From: Lentinula raphanica
Taxonomy: Eukaryota; Basidiomycota; Agaricomycetes; Agaricales; Omphalotaceae
NCBI GenBank assembly: GCA_027919835.1
Contig: JANVFP010000001.1
Location: 186,001 to 250,000 of the forward strand
Direction of reading: 5' to 3'
DNA: 64,000 nt
Shown here: positions 11,642-22,676 of the stretch, one piece after another
Layout of the letters: every line of letters starts with the position of its first letter
How positions within the stretch are numbered: the first letter of the stretch is position 1
Position numbers and translations under genes: made by a program
Notes under the pieces: generated by a model
What the model was told of the DNA's origin: nothing
What the model saw: only the letters and a program-made list of their open reading frames with translations
The model's database searches: none

Positions 11642-13397
11642 CTATGTCTGGCGCCACACTGTCAAACAGTCCATCATATATCGAACGTCTTCAATCATCT
11701 CCAACCACTCCTGCATCCCCTCAGCTCTACTCTCCTTTGTTTGAGCTAGTAGGTTCATTCCCCACCATTTCAGACATACGAGAATACTGAACCAGCCATT
11801 GATTCCAAACTTATCAAGTTGTTTCCACTGATCGCGCGGAACCGAATTTAGGGAGGACAACTGCTTTCTTAATACTCCTTGTCTCCATTTCGGCTGCAAC
11901 GAAGTCCACCATTCCTTCACGTCCGCTTTGAAACCTACCCCGCATTCTTCCTCGACCTTGGGTTCATTCCCGCTGGTCTTGTATCGCTTTTTATTCACCC
12001 ACTGGGCCAACAGAGTAGGACGTTTGATATGCGAAAGCTGCACTTTGGAGCTTGACTTCCAGTGACTCGTGCGCTTGAGTGCGATCCAGGAGAAGACCAG
12101 GTTTTTGAACTCTACGCCTAGATCAACATTCACGTATGCGAATGCGTCCGGTAACCAAGGTATAGCGTCCGAATTCGTTACGGCGTCGACAGGATACTGA
12201 TTCACATTCATGACAACTGTCTTGAAACAGTGGCATGTGGTTAGAAAGAGATGAACAGTATCATGAAATATAACTCACAGAGCTGGTCGCAGTTTCTCTC
12301 TGTGATATCACCCAGCCGTTAACAAGATGCCTTTGAAGTATGGGAACGGGAAAAGAACGTACGTTGATGACCTCTTGGGGGAGCGCGCGCTCGTTGGTCG
12401 CTTCAGCGTTCATTGTTTCTATAACCTGCTATCGAGACTTAAGAAACTATGTACCGAAATCGCACAAAGATAAAATGCGTACTTCGTTGGAGGCATGCAC
12501 TGCTGTATCGGACCGAGCTTGCTGACTGTCAGTGGGAGCTCCCATTGGTGCAAGAGCCTTTCAATAACGTGAGTACATGAAAAGATAGTGGATGAGGTCA
12601 ATTACATTGTCGAACTCTTCTGTAATAGTCAATGCCAGACTCTGAGGAATGATATCAGTTTAAATTAAAGTTGATTCGAGAGATTCCAAAGGGACTACGA
12701 TTTACATCATGAGGCTTCGTAAGAACGTCAAAGGTAGCGTCCGCTTGCGCTCTCGGTTGCGTTGATTTATCCTGGATAGTATCTTCTACTTGGTCATAAT
12801 GGGCAAGCTTCGTCTGGAAATCATGTCAAGAGGAGCCCGACTAAGACAGGAGACCACGGACCTTGAGCGTCGATATCTTCTCTTCTAACCTTTCGTTACG
12901 CATCTGGAGACGCGAAACTTCGATTTCGCAATCGTGTTTCTCCTTATATAGTTTCGCTACTTCAGCCTGTGCATTTTCAAGAGATTTGCTTTCGCTATAC
13001 TTCAAGCACAAAGAGTGAGGGTTCTTGTTGGGTTACTAAGCTGAATTACGCTTACCGTGAGGGTTGTAACCTCTTCCGTGAGTGTTTGAACTTCTTCTGT
13101 GAGCGTTTGAACTTCTTCTGTGAGCGTTTGGACTTGGCGTTCAAGAGTTAGGATTTGTTCCTGAAAGCCACAGATGAACGTCTGAACAACGGGAACGACG
13201 CCGAACGGTTTCTTAGGTAAGCAGAGATCTCAACTTTTTGCGCCTCCATAACTACAGTCTGCTTGACCATGATGCGCGCAAGTCCGTCAGCTCTTGCGCT
13301 TCACAACGCTTGAAGCTTGACTCAAGCCACTCACCTGCAATGCATGGTTCTCTCGGCTGTACTTTCCCGAAGACTCTGTGCTTTCTGAGTCGAACAT
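11642..13397 (-). CDS. Coiled-coil protein with C-terminal Trp-rich domain, ten exons, intact
   Basis: Minus-strand exons: 13397-13335, 13258-13235, 13160-13056, 12999-12862, 12813-12706, 12641-12606, 12557-12483, 12428-12363, 12299-12279 and 12220-11642. They give one open frame of 404 aa with every exon a multiple of three and all nine introns phase 0. Residues ~30-130 form a coiled coil that includes three copies of the heptad QTLTEEV. The C-terminal ~180 residues contain the conserved pattern KEWWTSLQPKWRQG and NGWFSILVCLKWWG, which recurs in many Agaricomycete hypothetical proteins to my knowledge. Function is unknown. It is the only intact gene inside the 7-18 kb relic block, so it may have arrived or been retained independently. 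The start at 13397 is inferred from the splice phase of the next exon. Confidence 0.7.
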
Positions 13398-13696
13398 CTT
13401 CGCGATTGCAGCACCGATACGATGATAGTATTGTAGAAGGTTGGAGACTCGAGAGAGGGAGAGCAGCAGATGTAGAAGTATCAAGAGTAGTGAGCCTTCG
13501 CACGCAGATCAGACGGACGATCAGACGAGAAGATCGGTCTATGTGAGTGTTCTCTTTGTGTTTCCTTTGACATGGATTTCCTTTGTGTTACTGATTTAAT
13601 AGAAATAGGCCACGAGTTGAAAGAGATATCCCATACATCCCTCGTTTCTTTTCCTTCCACTACTTCCACTACTTCGCCAACTCAATACACATCGCT

Positions 13697-14288
13697 ATGG
13701 GTATGAATCAAGTGACATTTAGCTCTACTCGCCGAGTGAGTCTCATAACCTCATCGTTGTGCTCATCGTTAATCAGATTTTCTCAGACCGTTTCACGCAG
13801 TGTTTGCGCTCGTATATATCGGACCAACAGCCTCCACTCAGAGGCAACTCAAGTATTTTACCGTGAAGATCCCCGCCACCCAGAAAAATGACGATCTGTT
13901 GTCGCAGACGCAGAATTAGCAGATCACAAAACCCAACCTTATGTCCATGACTGCGTCGTCACCACCATCTACCAGGAGAAGCGCTACAAATTTCGCATCT
14001 TCTTCAAACATCATGTATGGTTGCCAATCAACCAAGCTATCCTCCAATTGGCCGAAGTCGAAATGGAAGGGGACTGTTTAGTCGTTGCCTGTGGCACAAA
14101 GGTTGGCGTTCGAAACTTGTGTGGCAACCTTGAGATAGAGGCAGCAGAGCAAGCCGTTCGAAGGTATATATTTTCTTTCTGCTCTAATCGTGTCGGCCCT
14201 TTGTTGATGTTTATGTGAAAGGTTTGCGCAACACGTCGCGCCCTTCAGACCCAGACACTCATTCCCATCTCAGTTGAACCTTGAATGA
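13697..14288 (+). pseudogene. Small conserved Agaricomycete protein, frameshifted
   Basis: A coherent protein can be read only by changing frame. YIGPTASTQRQLKYFTVK is followed, after a shift near 13902, by VVADAELADHKTQPYVHD, then CVVTTIYQEKRYKFRIFF and EIEAAEQAVRRFAQHVAPF. The last join uses a normal 58-bp intron (14164-14221) and the frame ends at TGA 14286-14288. The first exon (from ATG 13697) also joins in the wrong phase. The good composition and the retained intron show it was a gene. The two frame breaks suggest it is dead, unless the sequence contains errors. No function is known to me. Confidence 0.5.
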
Positions 14289-14839
14289 ACGAAACGGCGA
14301 AGAGAAGCAAGATAAGGCTAGTGAAACATATGTCTATCTTCTTCGTGCCCATCTAATGAACAGCCATAGATCACTGTCGTTCTCACTTAGAAATCCATAT
14401 AGGCATATGAACTAGCTGTGCCATTATGCTTGGATATGCGTCGAGGGCGCGGATCTCCTTCAACGTCTATGGATTGTTACATCGACATATTTTTTTCGTT
14501 CTCTTGGGTCGCTTTTTATTCTTGTTTGCCCTCATTCCTTACACGCGCATTTATATCATTGTGAGATCATGAAGCCGCTTCAGCGCGCTCAACGTTACTG
14601 TAGGTTATTATCATCTGTTTGTGTACGATGTAACTCTACAAATGAACATTGATGTATTATACTTGCACTCGCGGTCGAACGACTTTGTATACTGAGCGTG
14701 AATGTTGCTAACACGTGATCGTGATTTGTACTGCAGGCGAATCCAATGTTAAGGCTGATTCTGAACATACACGGCGGTAATTCAGACTTTCGCTGCCCAT
14801 CATCTTAGACATAACTATAACGACAGATGAGCCAAATTA
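14289..14839. other. Spacer between two relics
   Basis: No open frame with family features. Nothing else recognised. Confidence 0.4.
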
Positions 14840-15990
14840 ATGAGGCTCCACTTGCTAGAGTCAAGCCGCAAGCGTGAATCATGCGACTACCTGTTGGTCA
14901 TCAAAACCTTCAAGTCGCAAATCCTCGAACCAACGATACAGCGGATGCGTGAAGATCCTCCTCCATGAGTACGTTTGCTTGTTTGCTTATCACACCACTG
15001 AGTCTGTTCACATTTCTTTTCACAAGGTGATTCTCCCGCGACCGCAGAGTACAGATCTTTAATCTCCCAACTCTATCTTAACAACGTTCTACTCGTACAG
15101 AACTCGTTCGAGCTTCAAAATGCTTTTGAGAGGTCTCCAATGGACATGGATCATTTATTTGCACAGTGTCACTCGTCCGCCTCTTCGTGCGCAACGCTTG
15201 TCCGTGATCAGCTGGGCCCAACTGGATTCTTGAAGTACACTCCGGACTCACATTTCGTCCAAACGTCATATGCGGTGCTCACGCTACTCAAGGTACTGAG
15301 TTGTTGAATCTACATTGTCATTTCTGGGCTCATCTTTCATACTACAGCTTATACGTCCCGAATCCTCAGCCTACTTGGACAACGAACAGAGCACTATCGC
15401 TCTGATTAAAGACGTAGCTGATGTCTTGGAATCCAATTCCGTCAATTCCACACCCCCGCTCTTTACAGCACGTTCTTGAAAGCCTTAATACTAGCAAGAT
15501 TAGAATGACCTTCCGAGGAGAAAACTGGCTCCTCCGACCCGCTGAACGGCGAAACAGCCTCCGCTAGTCATCAGGTGCACCTCCAAGACACTGATACGAT
15601 CCACACTTTGAATGTTTTCCAATTCAAGGGAGAGATGGGTCATGTCGCTGATGTGTCCACCTTTCTTCCTACAATGGCTCCGGATCCCATGGAAGATTCT
15701 GCTTCGGGGTCCGGGGATGACGATGGATAGTATTTTCAGCAGCAACTTTTGGGATAGCGTTCTTGTGCTTGGTAAGTCTTTGATTACTCCCTCCACCCCA
15801 CCCACTTCGCGCATCAGCATCATTCTGATATGTTCTTTTTCTACTTCTAGGGTACAATTCGCTCGACGGTCTCACAGGTGGATTTGTTTTCGGAGTCGGT
15901 GGTAGTGGGTTGATCACACCACATATCGGTTTAACGCCAACCCCGTCTGGACAAAAAAAACCATACGAGAGGACCAGGCTCCCAGGATGA
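14840..15990 (+). pseudogene. C-terminal part of a fungal C6-type regulator, frameshifted
   Basis: Blocks match the C-terminal half of the basidiomycete Zn2Cys6 transcription-factor family. They are CDYLLVIKTFKSQILEPTI (about 14880-14940), FVQTSYAVLTLLK (to 15290), then after a 55-bp intron RPESSAYLDNEQSTIALIKD and VADVLESN (15346-15440), and finally SLDGLTGGFVFGVGGSGLIT (about 15850-15920). One extra C near 15460 shifts the frame before the next conserved stretch, and further stops occur near 15507 and 15730. The N-terminal zinc cluster and most of the fungal_trans domain are absent. Read as a truncated, decayed copy. The family call is from pattern memory and is moderately confident. Confidence 0.6.
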
Positions 15991-16482
15991 GCTTGCTATG
16001 AGACTCTCAGCTTTTGATCGACTAGAGAGTTCTTCATGATGTTCGGAGTTCCTTTTTCAAAAACATCTCGTTATATACTAAAGATTCAACTGCTGTCTAC
16101 ATGCTTTTTGTGTTATGTCTCTATGTACAATACGCATGCTTGCTGTATTTCTAGAGGATTCAGAAGACACGTTCACAATATTGATGTCGGTCTTGAGTTT
16201 CTCACTCAGGAGTCTTTGCTGCTCGGCATATCGGAGACTGAAAATATTTCACACCGACACCACGGTGCACTGAACGAGCTCAACACTGAACTGTATCTTT
16301 CTAATCTCAACCAAATCTACCCAGGACCTCCTCCTATCATCGACAGGATTGCGCTCAGATCAATGCTAGGAATATCACAGACGCTCAGAGAAAAATCATT
16401 TCGAAATGGTTTAAGGGTCGCGTGTCGATGGTATCGTACTTTTTCAACGTCTTCAAACGCCCTGCAAATTCATGTCAACACA
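15991..16482. other. Spacer with a 160-codon open frame
   Basis: A plus-strand frame with a true ATG runs 16036-16518. Its middle part (LNTELYLSNLNQIYPGPPP) looks coding-like, but no family is recognised and it overlaps the start of the ELP3 relic in another frame. It may be another decayed fragment. Confidence 0.35.
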
Positions 16483-18400
16483 AGTTTACAGGTCCCTCTC
16501 AAGCTGAACAGCTTCTGAGAGTAACATCCGGGATCGCTGCAGAACTAATGAAAGCTCACAAGTCACATACAACTGTATCATTGAATGTTCTTCGTTCTCA
16601 AATCAGCAAGAAATTTTCCTACGGAGGTGTTCCGAGACTGGTAGACATTATCAGCGCCAATCCGGATGATTACAAGAAGCCTTGTTGCCAGAATTTGAAG
16701 CACGGCTGATACGCACTGGGAGTTGGGTGCGCGATGAACTTGTTCAATTTGGTTCAATTTGCTGATGACCATCATGTATGACAGATTGCAGCTGTCGCTG
16801 TGATGTGCAAGCCACATCGATGTCCTCATATTGCAATGACCGGTTGCATCTGTGTGTGCATCTTGTTACCTGGACAAATGGTTTCGCCTTGCTGACGATG
16901 GAGCAGATACTGCCAGATACTGCCCTGTTGGACCGGATTCAGATTTCGATTATAGCACGCAAAGTTATACTGGCTACGAAACTACGAGTATGAAAGCCAG
17001 AGTGTATTTGTCTGCTCACCCTTCTCTGTTTCACAAAGTCCTATTCAGATACGACCCATGTGAACAGACAAGAGGACGGGTCGAACAGCTCAAAAGTCTC
17101 GGTTCTAGTGTGGAGGTATCTATCTGCCTCCCGTCTGCAATCGAACAATCATTCACAGTAACTTCAGTCAAATGCTACGTTATGGATGCACACGTTTAGA
17201 AATTGGAGATGTCGCTTGTGATCTAATCGCGGTCATACCGTTCGCGCCGTCTCTGAGTCTTTTCACCTTGCCAAAGACGCTGGTTTCAAGGTCGTCGCCC
17301 ATATGGTGTCTAATCTACCAAACGTTGGAGTCGAACGTGATATGGAGCAGTTCAAGGAGTACTTCGAGAATCCTGCTTTCAGAAGCGACGGTTTGTAGAT
17401 CTGTATGAATCGGAGAAATTCAAGACCTATACGCCGAACGTTCTAGTCGATGTGGTCGCACGAATACTTGCCCTGGTATCCCCTTGGACAAGAGTGTATT
17501 GAGTACAAAGGTGCAGTTCAATTGGTTGGTGCCCTTCCTTACCGTCTGATACCGTATTGGTTTCGAGCGGTTGTAACGATTTCGGGAAACCTTCGCGAGC
17601 TTGCTCTCAATCGAATGAAAGAACTCGGCGCTGAATGTCGAGACGTCAGGTTCCGTAAAGCTGGGGTAAGGACCGTGAAAACCCTCATATGCCTACCTAC
17701 GCTCACGAACTGAACAAGAACATCTTAGAGTCACGAAATTCACCATAAAGTGCGCCCGGAATCTGAAGAGCCCTTACGACGTGACTGTACTGCCAATGGA
17801 GGATCGGAAACTTTCCTTTTTTATGAAGACCCCGTGAAAGATATCCTCGTTGGGTTACTGCGATCGAGAAAATGCTCAGAGGAGGGGACTCTCCGTCCGG
17901 AATTAGTACGCAAGGAGGGCGACGAGGAGGTCGTTCGAGAGTTGCATGTCTATAGCACGGCAGTACCCGTCTACGGAAGGAATTCCACCAGGTTTCAATA
18001 TCAGGTGAGCGAGAGCGAAGCTTTCTGGGTCACAACTTCACGCTCAGAAGGCAGTCCTCGGTGGAAGAGGCTTCTGTGGACGTGGCTTTATATTCATGCC
18101 TCGTCGCGTCCTTTGATACTGATTTTACGTCTGTTTATCTCTCTTTTCTAGGGCTTTGGTACTTTGTTGATGCAAGAGGCCGAACGTATCGCGAGGGAAG
18201 AGCATGGCAGTATCAAATTGGCTGTGATATCTGGTGAGACTGGGATTTTCCTTCGAGTGTAATCAGGCTCGGTCATGCTGACATCCATTGTTTTTCTTTG
18301 CAACACAGGCGTTGGGACTCTGGATTACTACCGTAAGTTGGGGTACGAGCTTGATGGACCGGATATGAGCAAATCTTTACTGCGAGGCTTTGACGCCTAG
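16483..18400 (+). pseudogene. ELP3: ELP3 relic (Elongator catalytic subunit), deleted and frameshifted
   Basis: The order of conserved blocks matches Elp3: [149 protein letters not shown], and the acetyltransferase C-terminus [19 protein letters not shown] with [16 protein letters not shown]. Elp3 is the radical-SAM/acetyltransferase subunit that acts on wobble uridine of tRNA. Here the middle cysteine of the iron-sulfur motif is missing. About 75 residues of the radical-SAM core are deleted before MLRYGC, and a further piece is lost after [12 protein letters not shown]. Several frameshifts are present. The last three exons (17750-18400) are still open with intact introns. Confidence 0.85.
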
Positions 18401-19724
18401 CATGTAGTCTCTTTTCTCATCTAGATACAATAAATTGTTAGTAGTCAATGTCGAGGTTTGTATTCTTGTGTAACATCGATGTGGGTATATTAGCATGCAA
18501 AATGTACGACTTTTCTAACCTATTGGACGTTCCGTTACCTTGGGATTGGGTTTCCCGATCCTCGTCCACTTGAGTCACAGTCTACGAAGTCGAATCTTTT
18601 GTGTACAAATAAAACCTTGGATGGGTATTGTCAGTGAAGCACGGTTGAGCTTGAACACTCTGAACACTCGAAGGGAGCAGACTGGATCAAGGACTCAATT
18701 CTGAATTGTGTAATGATCATTGCTGGGGTAAATTCAGCGCGCGCGTCGCGCGAGGAACGATTCCTAAGAGAAAAACTCCGGAAGGAGATTGCATTAGAAT
18801 AGAGTCGTTGAATCAAGCTTGAACCAAGTCGAGGAAGTAGAATTTGCAATTGAGTAGAGAGAAATCGACAGGTTACAGGAGAAGAAAGAGAATCTAAAGA
18901 CATTCATACTAATGAAGGATGAGGAGAATCGATGATTCATCCGGGTAAACACATCCAAAGAGCAGCTTGGGTGGTGAAGGTGGAGCTCACAAATGAAGCA
19001 GTCTATATAGTAGTACCCAAAGCAGCATGTCAACGACGGTGGAAGGAAGACGGAGAAGTGCAAGAACTACACCAACTCCCAACCAAAACGAAAGATAAAA
19101 GACGGAAATCAAACACCAGATAGCATAAGCAAAAGTGAAAGTTGTAAGAAGAACGAAAAAGCCGATAAGTTTGGGTGGCAGAGCGAACGTAAGCTGGAGA
19201 AGTGGTCAAAATGATTCGAGGACATCATTTGCTAAGCCTGGCTCACCAATCGAAAGCTGTTGATTTCCAGATTCCAGTCGAGCAGACAAGTTCGAATGAA
19301 TATCCATGCGCATGTCATGAGAATTGTGTCTGCAATCACGTCGTCTGGATCGGTGCCGCCGAGAGCGGTAGTAACGATTTTGTAGATCGAGGTCAGAACT
19401 TTTGCGGCAAGCAGCAGAGATATGGGAATGCCATGACGGAGCAAGTAATTGGTGATTGCACCCTCCGTCATCACCAGCTATGATATGCGAATTAAAAATT
19501 GCTTCTGGATATCCAATACAACTTGAAAAAAACGTACCATGATTAGCCGTCGTAGAATTTGAATAACTCGTCCTGTAGCAGGGGCCATGGAGCAGAAGTC
19601 TGGGGTAATGAACTGAGGGTATAGCGTAGAACGAGAGGCGGTTTATAGTACAGATTTGCTTTGTCGGTCCTTTTGTGGCTAAACTGGCTGTCATTTTGCT
19701 GGACTTGCAATGAGGCTGTATCCA
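18401..19724. other. Region without a supported gene
   Basis: Short coding-like scraps occur on the plus strand around 18745-18960 (LREKLRKEIALE; RLQEKKENLKTFI) but are broken by stops. A minus-strand frame at 19232-19474 is open and hydrophobic in part. None has a recognisable motif or splice structure. Confidence 0.35.
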
Positions 19725-20114
19725 CCTGGCTCAGGACTCGTGATGATACGCTGCAATGCCGTGCACGAAATTTAGCCAGAATCGCCTGTTTTGTACGAAC
19801 CAAAATGGTCGTTTTGTACGAATCAGAGCAGCTTGTTTTGCGTTAAAAGTCTTTCAAAGGAATATGATCATGAGCATTTGCGAATCATCTTCTACCCGTT
19901 ACTTGTCGCTTCACCTTACTTCTTCCAAGCTAGCCGACCTCAGACAACCTATAAGCACTGAATTTGATCTCGTTTTGTACGAAAACCTCGCCAGCCTCTC
20001 GTCTTCGGCGGTTCTTGTACGACTTTGTGTACGGCCTTCTGCTCAAATTAGTACCTGTTTTGTACGATATCACAAACGGCATATGAGCGTATCATTATTA
20101 TGGGTCCTGCCAGG
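19725..20114. mobile_element. Degenerate ~390-bp inverted-repeat element with GTACGA repeats
   Basis: The ends are imperfect inverses. The left reads CCTGGC..AGGACTCGTGATGATACGCT; the right, inverted, reads CCTGGC.AGGACCCATAATAATGATACGCT. The interior has five copies of a TTTTGTACGA-like motif (about 19788, 19811, 19972, 20013 and 20057). No clean target duplication remains, so it is old. The AGGAC start resembles the element at 53674-54119. Confidence 0.5.
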
Positions 20115-21408
20115 ATCGTGTCGAGCCGCCACGTTCGAGCAACTGATTAGAAACTCGAGCATCAGGGCAATCCGATGTGAAGTCAGAAGTATGCTGCACC
20201 TGAGTCAACTCAACCCTACCTCAACCCTATCCCAACCACTGGATCACATTGTGTAAAAAGAACCCCAGATGTTAGTCAGGCCATGAGGTGCCATGAGGTG
20301 CAAAGAAACTCGATTGGCTCATGATCATGAATTGGAGCGAGACTTGTGAAACATGAGGTGGTGGAAGAAGTGCCTAGGGAGTTTCAATGTTTTTGTCTTC
20401 TGGCCACCAGTAGAATGCGCCATAATAGAGAGTATTTGCAACGCCTTGTACGCCTTCGTTGGAGCGCAAAGCTCGAGATAATCGGGCGACTAGTAGAGAA
20501 GCTGCATGTCATGTTCTGCAGGGTCATATGCAACGAGTCATGTTCATTTCGGAAAACTCCAGCAATCGGAAATAATGATGTAACCGATTCTCTATTCAGG
20601 AACTTAGGCGCTGAATCAGATCACACGAACCATTGACTGGCACCAGAACCGCTATCTGTGTTATGATTTGAATGGGAACTTGTGGGTCCATCAGGGTCCA
20701 CGCTAGACATGAATTCAACAAGTTGATAGGATGCGCTTTGGCCTTGCACTTCGACTTGTGTTCGGGACGTTTAAAAAAGAACCCTTCATTGAACATTCCG
20801 ACGGAACCAGTATTCCAAGGATGATCGATGAATGTTTGAATGATCGTTTGTCTTCGGTTCCGACAACTGTTCCGTTCACGGTGTCACACGCTTACAAATT
20901 GAAAACAAGAAATGCGAATTTTCTGCACAAAGCCTGCGTTCACAGAGAATTTTCTAAACTCCAAGTTGCAGCATGTTTCTTGTTCCTTGGTTCCCACTTT
21001 CCCCATTTTGCAAGTAAATGACGGCAAGAGTCAGAAGGAATGTGATGATCAATCGATTGCACAATGCACCTTCATAGTGATCAGATTCACAGTCCTAAAA
21101 GGCTTGGAGAACTTGCTGCAATCTCGTCGAAGAGCGTGGAAAGGGTTGTATGAAATCACAATACTAGCTGATAGTTGCTCACGATAAATCAGCGGGTTTC
21201 AATCGTGTGCAGGCGGATGAATTAATAATTATAGCGGCGGTACTACACCTGTTTTCTTTGACAATGATAACACTAATCGCAGGCTGCAGATGATGAAGAG
21301 ATGTAAGTGAATTTAGATAGTGACAGTGGAGCAACAAGATTCTAGAGTTAAAGTTTCGAAGTTGGAACGTTTTCGATACGCAACAAGTCCTGCAAAAAAT
21401 GCATCTAA
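20115..21408. other. Region without a supported gene
   Basis: Plus-strand frames at 20346-20636, 20731-21021 and 20912-21187 are open but share no frame, no splice logic and no family motif. Nothing else recognised. Confidence 0.4.
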
Positions 21409-22444
21409 CTACGTACTCGAATGCCGTCTTTTATCTTCTCTACGTTTTTCCTTCTTCTTCTCAGCTTCCCGTTGTCGATATCGCTGCAACTCTTCTTTGG
21501 CATCAGCTGCCTCCTTTCCTAATGCTATTTTCTGTAGAGCTTGTTTACGATACTTCAAGTGACATCTGATAAAGTCGTCGACCGCCCAGTTGTCGTGGTA
21601 GTCATTGAGGAAGATGAACTTATCCACAGCCTGACGAGAGACAATTGAGCGCATGGGATATGGATGTACATGCCACTGACCATGGAGCGAACCTCTTCGA
21701 CTGCTGCGAAAGTCTGTTTACTCAAAGGCTGAAGGCAATCCAGCTTCTGCTCAACTAATCCATTGATATATTTCTGACAAAATGTTTGAGTATACGTTTA
21801 TATCTTAACATGCCACGACATACCTTGACTTTATTGAAACGTTCGACAGACCAGCGCAATTCAGTACGCAGATTATATCCACCTCTTCCCGGCCGACCAA
21901 CTTCACCAGGAGGCTTTGCAATTTTGCTATCATGAACGGACTCCTCGTCGTCGTCGTCGTCATCGTCGTCGTCTTGTTCTTGTTCTTCTTCGGACTGCGC
22001 ATGACTACCACGTCTCCCTTTACTGGAGTCACCTATATAGCCTTTCCGATGATTCTGAGTGATGCATATGACCTGTGTAGTGGGTTCTGGGGTGGATGCC
22101 GCATCCTTTGCTTGATCAGGTTTGGTGATATGACTCGAGATCACGCGAGGTTGAGTGGAGCGAGCTGGAGTGTGTACGATACATTCTGTAGAAGCAGGAC
22201 CACTAGACTGAGAAGAAGTGGCAGTGGCAGTAGATGAGGTAGCTGCTGAGGATGGATGGAATCTAGGATCCGGTGAGGGTGATCAAACGCCATACGGAGA
22301 TACTCGGTGAAGCATTCGAGGTGTTCTAAGTGGGCCAGATTGGAGAACACGTCGATCAGGGCCTTCAGGTTTGGTTGGTGCATTGAGCAGTTCGACTCGG
22401 TCGCATCGAACGACGCGAGTTGGAGTGGTGGGAGTAAAAAACAT
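21409..22444 (-). pseudogene. GRGGYN/YHDNW family protein, copy 2, with in-frame stop
   Basis: Paralogue of 2098-2995. Minus-strand exons 22444-21824, 21773-21681 and 21630-21409 join in phase 0. The middle exon is 93 bp in both copies. The conserved core is PPGEVGRPGRGGYNL, and the third exon holds NDYHDNWAVDDFIRCHLK followed by a long Lys/Arg/Glu-rich helix. An acidic run of nine Asp is encoded by GAC/GAT repeats around 21946-21972. The frame from the family-like start at 22444 (MFFTPTTPTRVVR) is broken by a single TGA at 22285-22283, where copy 1 has Arg or a nearby residue. A downstream ATG would give a shorter product that keeps the conserved core, so it may be dead or shortened. Confidence 0.65.
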
Positions 22445-22676
22445 GGTCAGAAAGATATTCACGTAGAGGCAGTAGAGTTAAATAATATCTAAGAGGTAAA
22501 GAATCTTTGCCAACAAAGGGCTACTCACCTTTACAGATGGTCTTCGCCAGCTCTTTGTTCATGATCCAGGTCGAAGAGCGCGCGGGAAATTTGAAAGGGG
22601 TGATGACGTAATCAATCTCAGAAATCAGTACCAGTGTTCACCGTGCTTCCACCGTCCCGTCCGCATTCAGCGCGCC
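22445..22676. promoter_or_regulatory. Short divergent promoter region
   Basis: Only about 230 bp separate the two divergent starts at 22444 (minus) and 22677 (plus), so the two genes probably share regulatory sequence. No individual site can be called by eye. Confidence 0.35.

Noticed and set aside
19232..19474. 80-codon minus-strand frame that reads like a small membrane protein
   Set aside because: No start context, no partner exons, overlaps an equally open frame, and lies in a region full of decayed scraps.
19756..20256. 166-codon plus-strand frame with repeated FVR/TNQN segments
   Set aside because: The repeated residues come from the TTTTGTACGA iterations of the inverted-repeat element; it is translation of repeat DNA.
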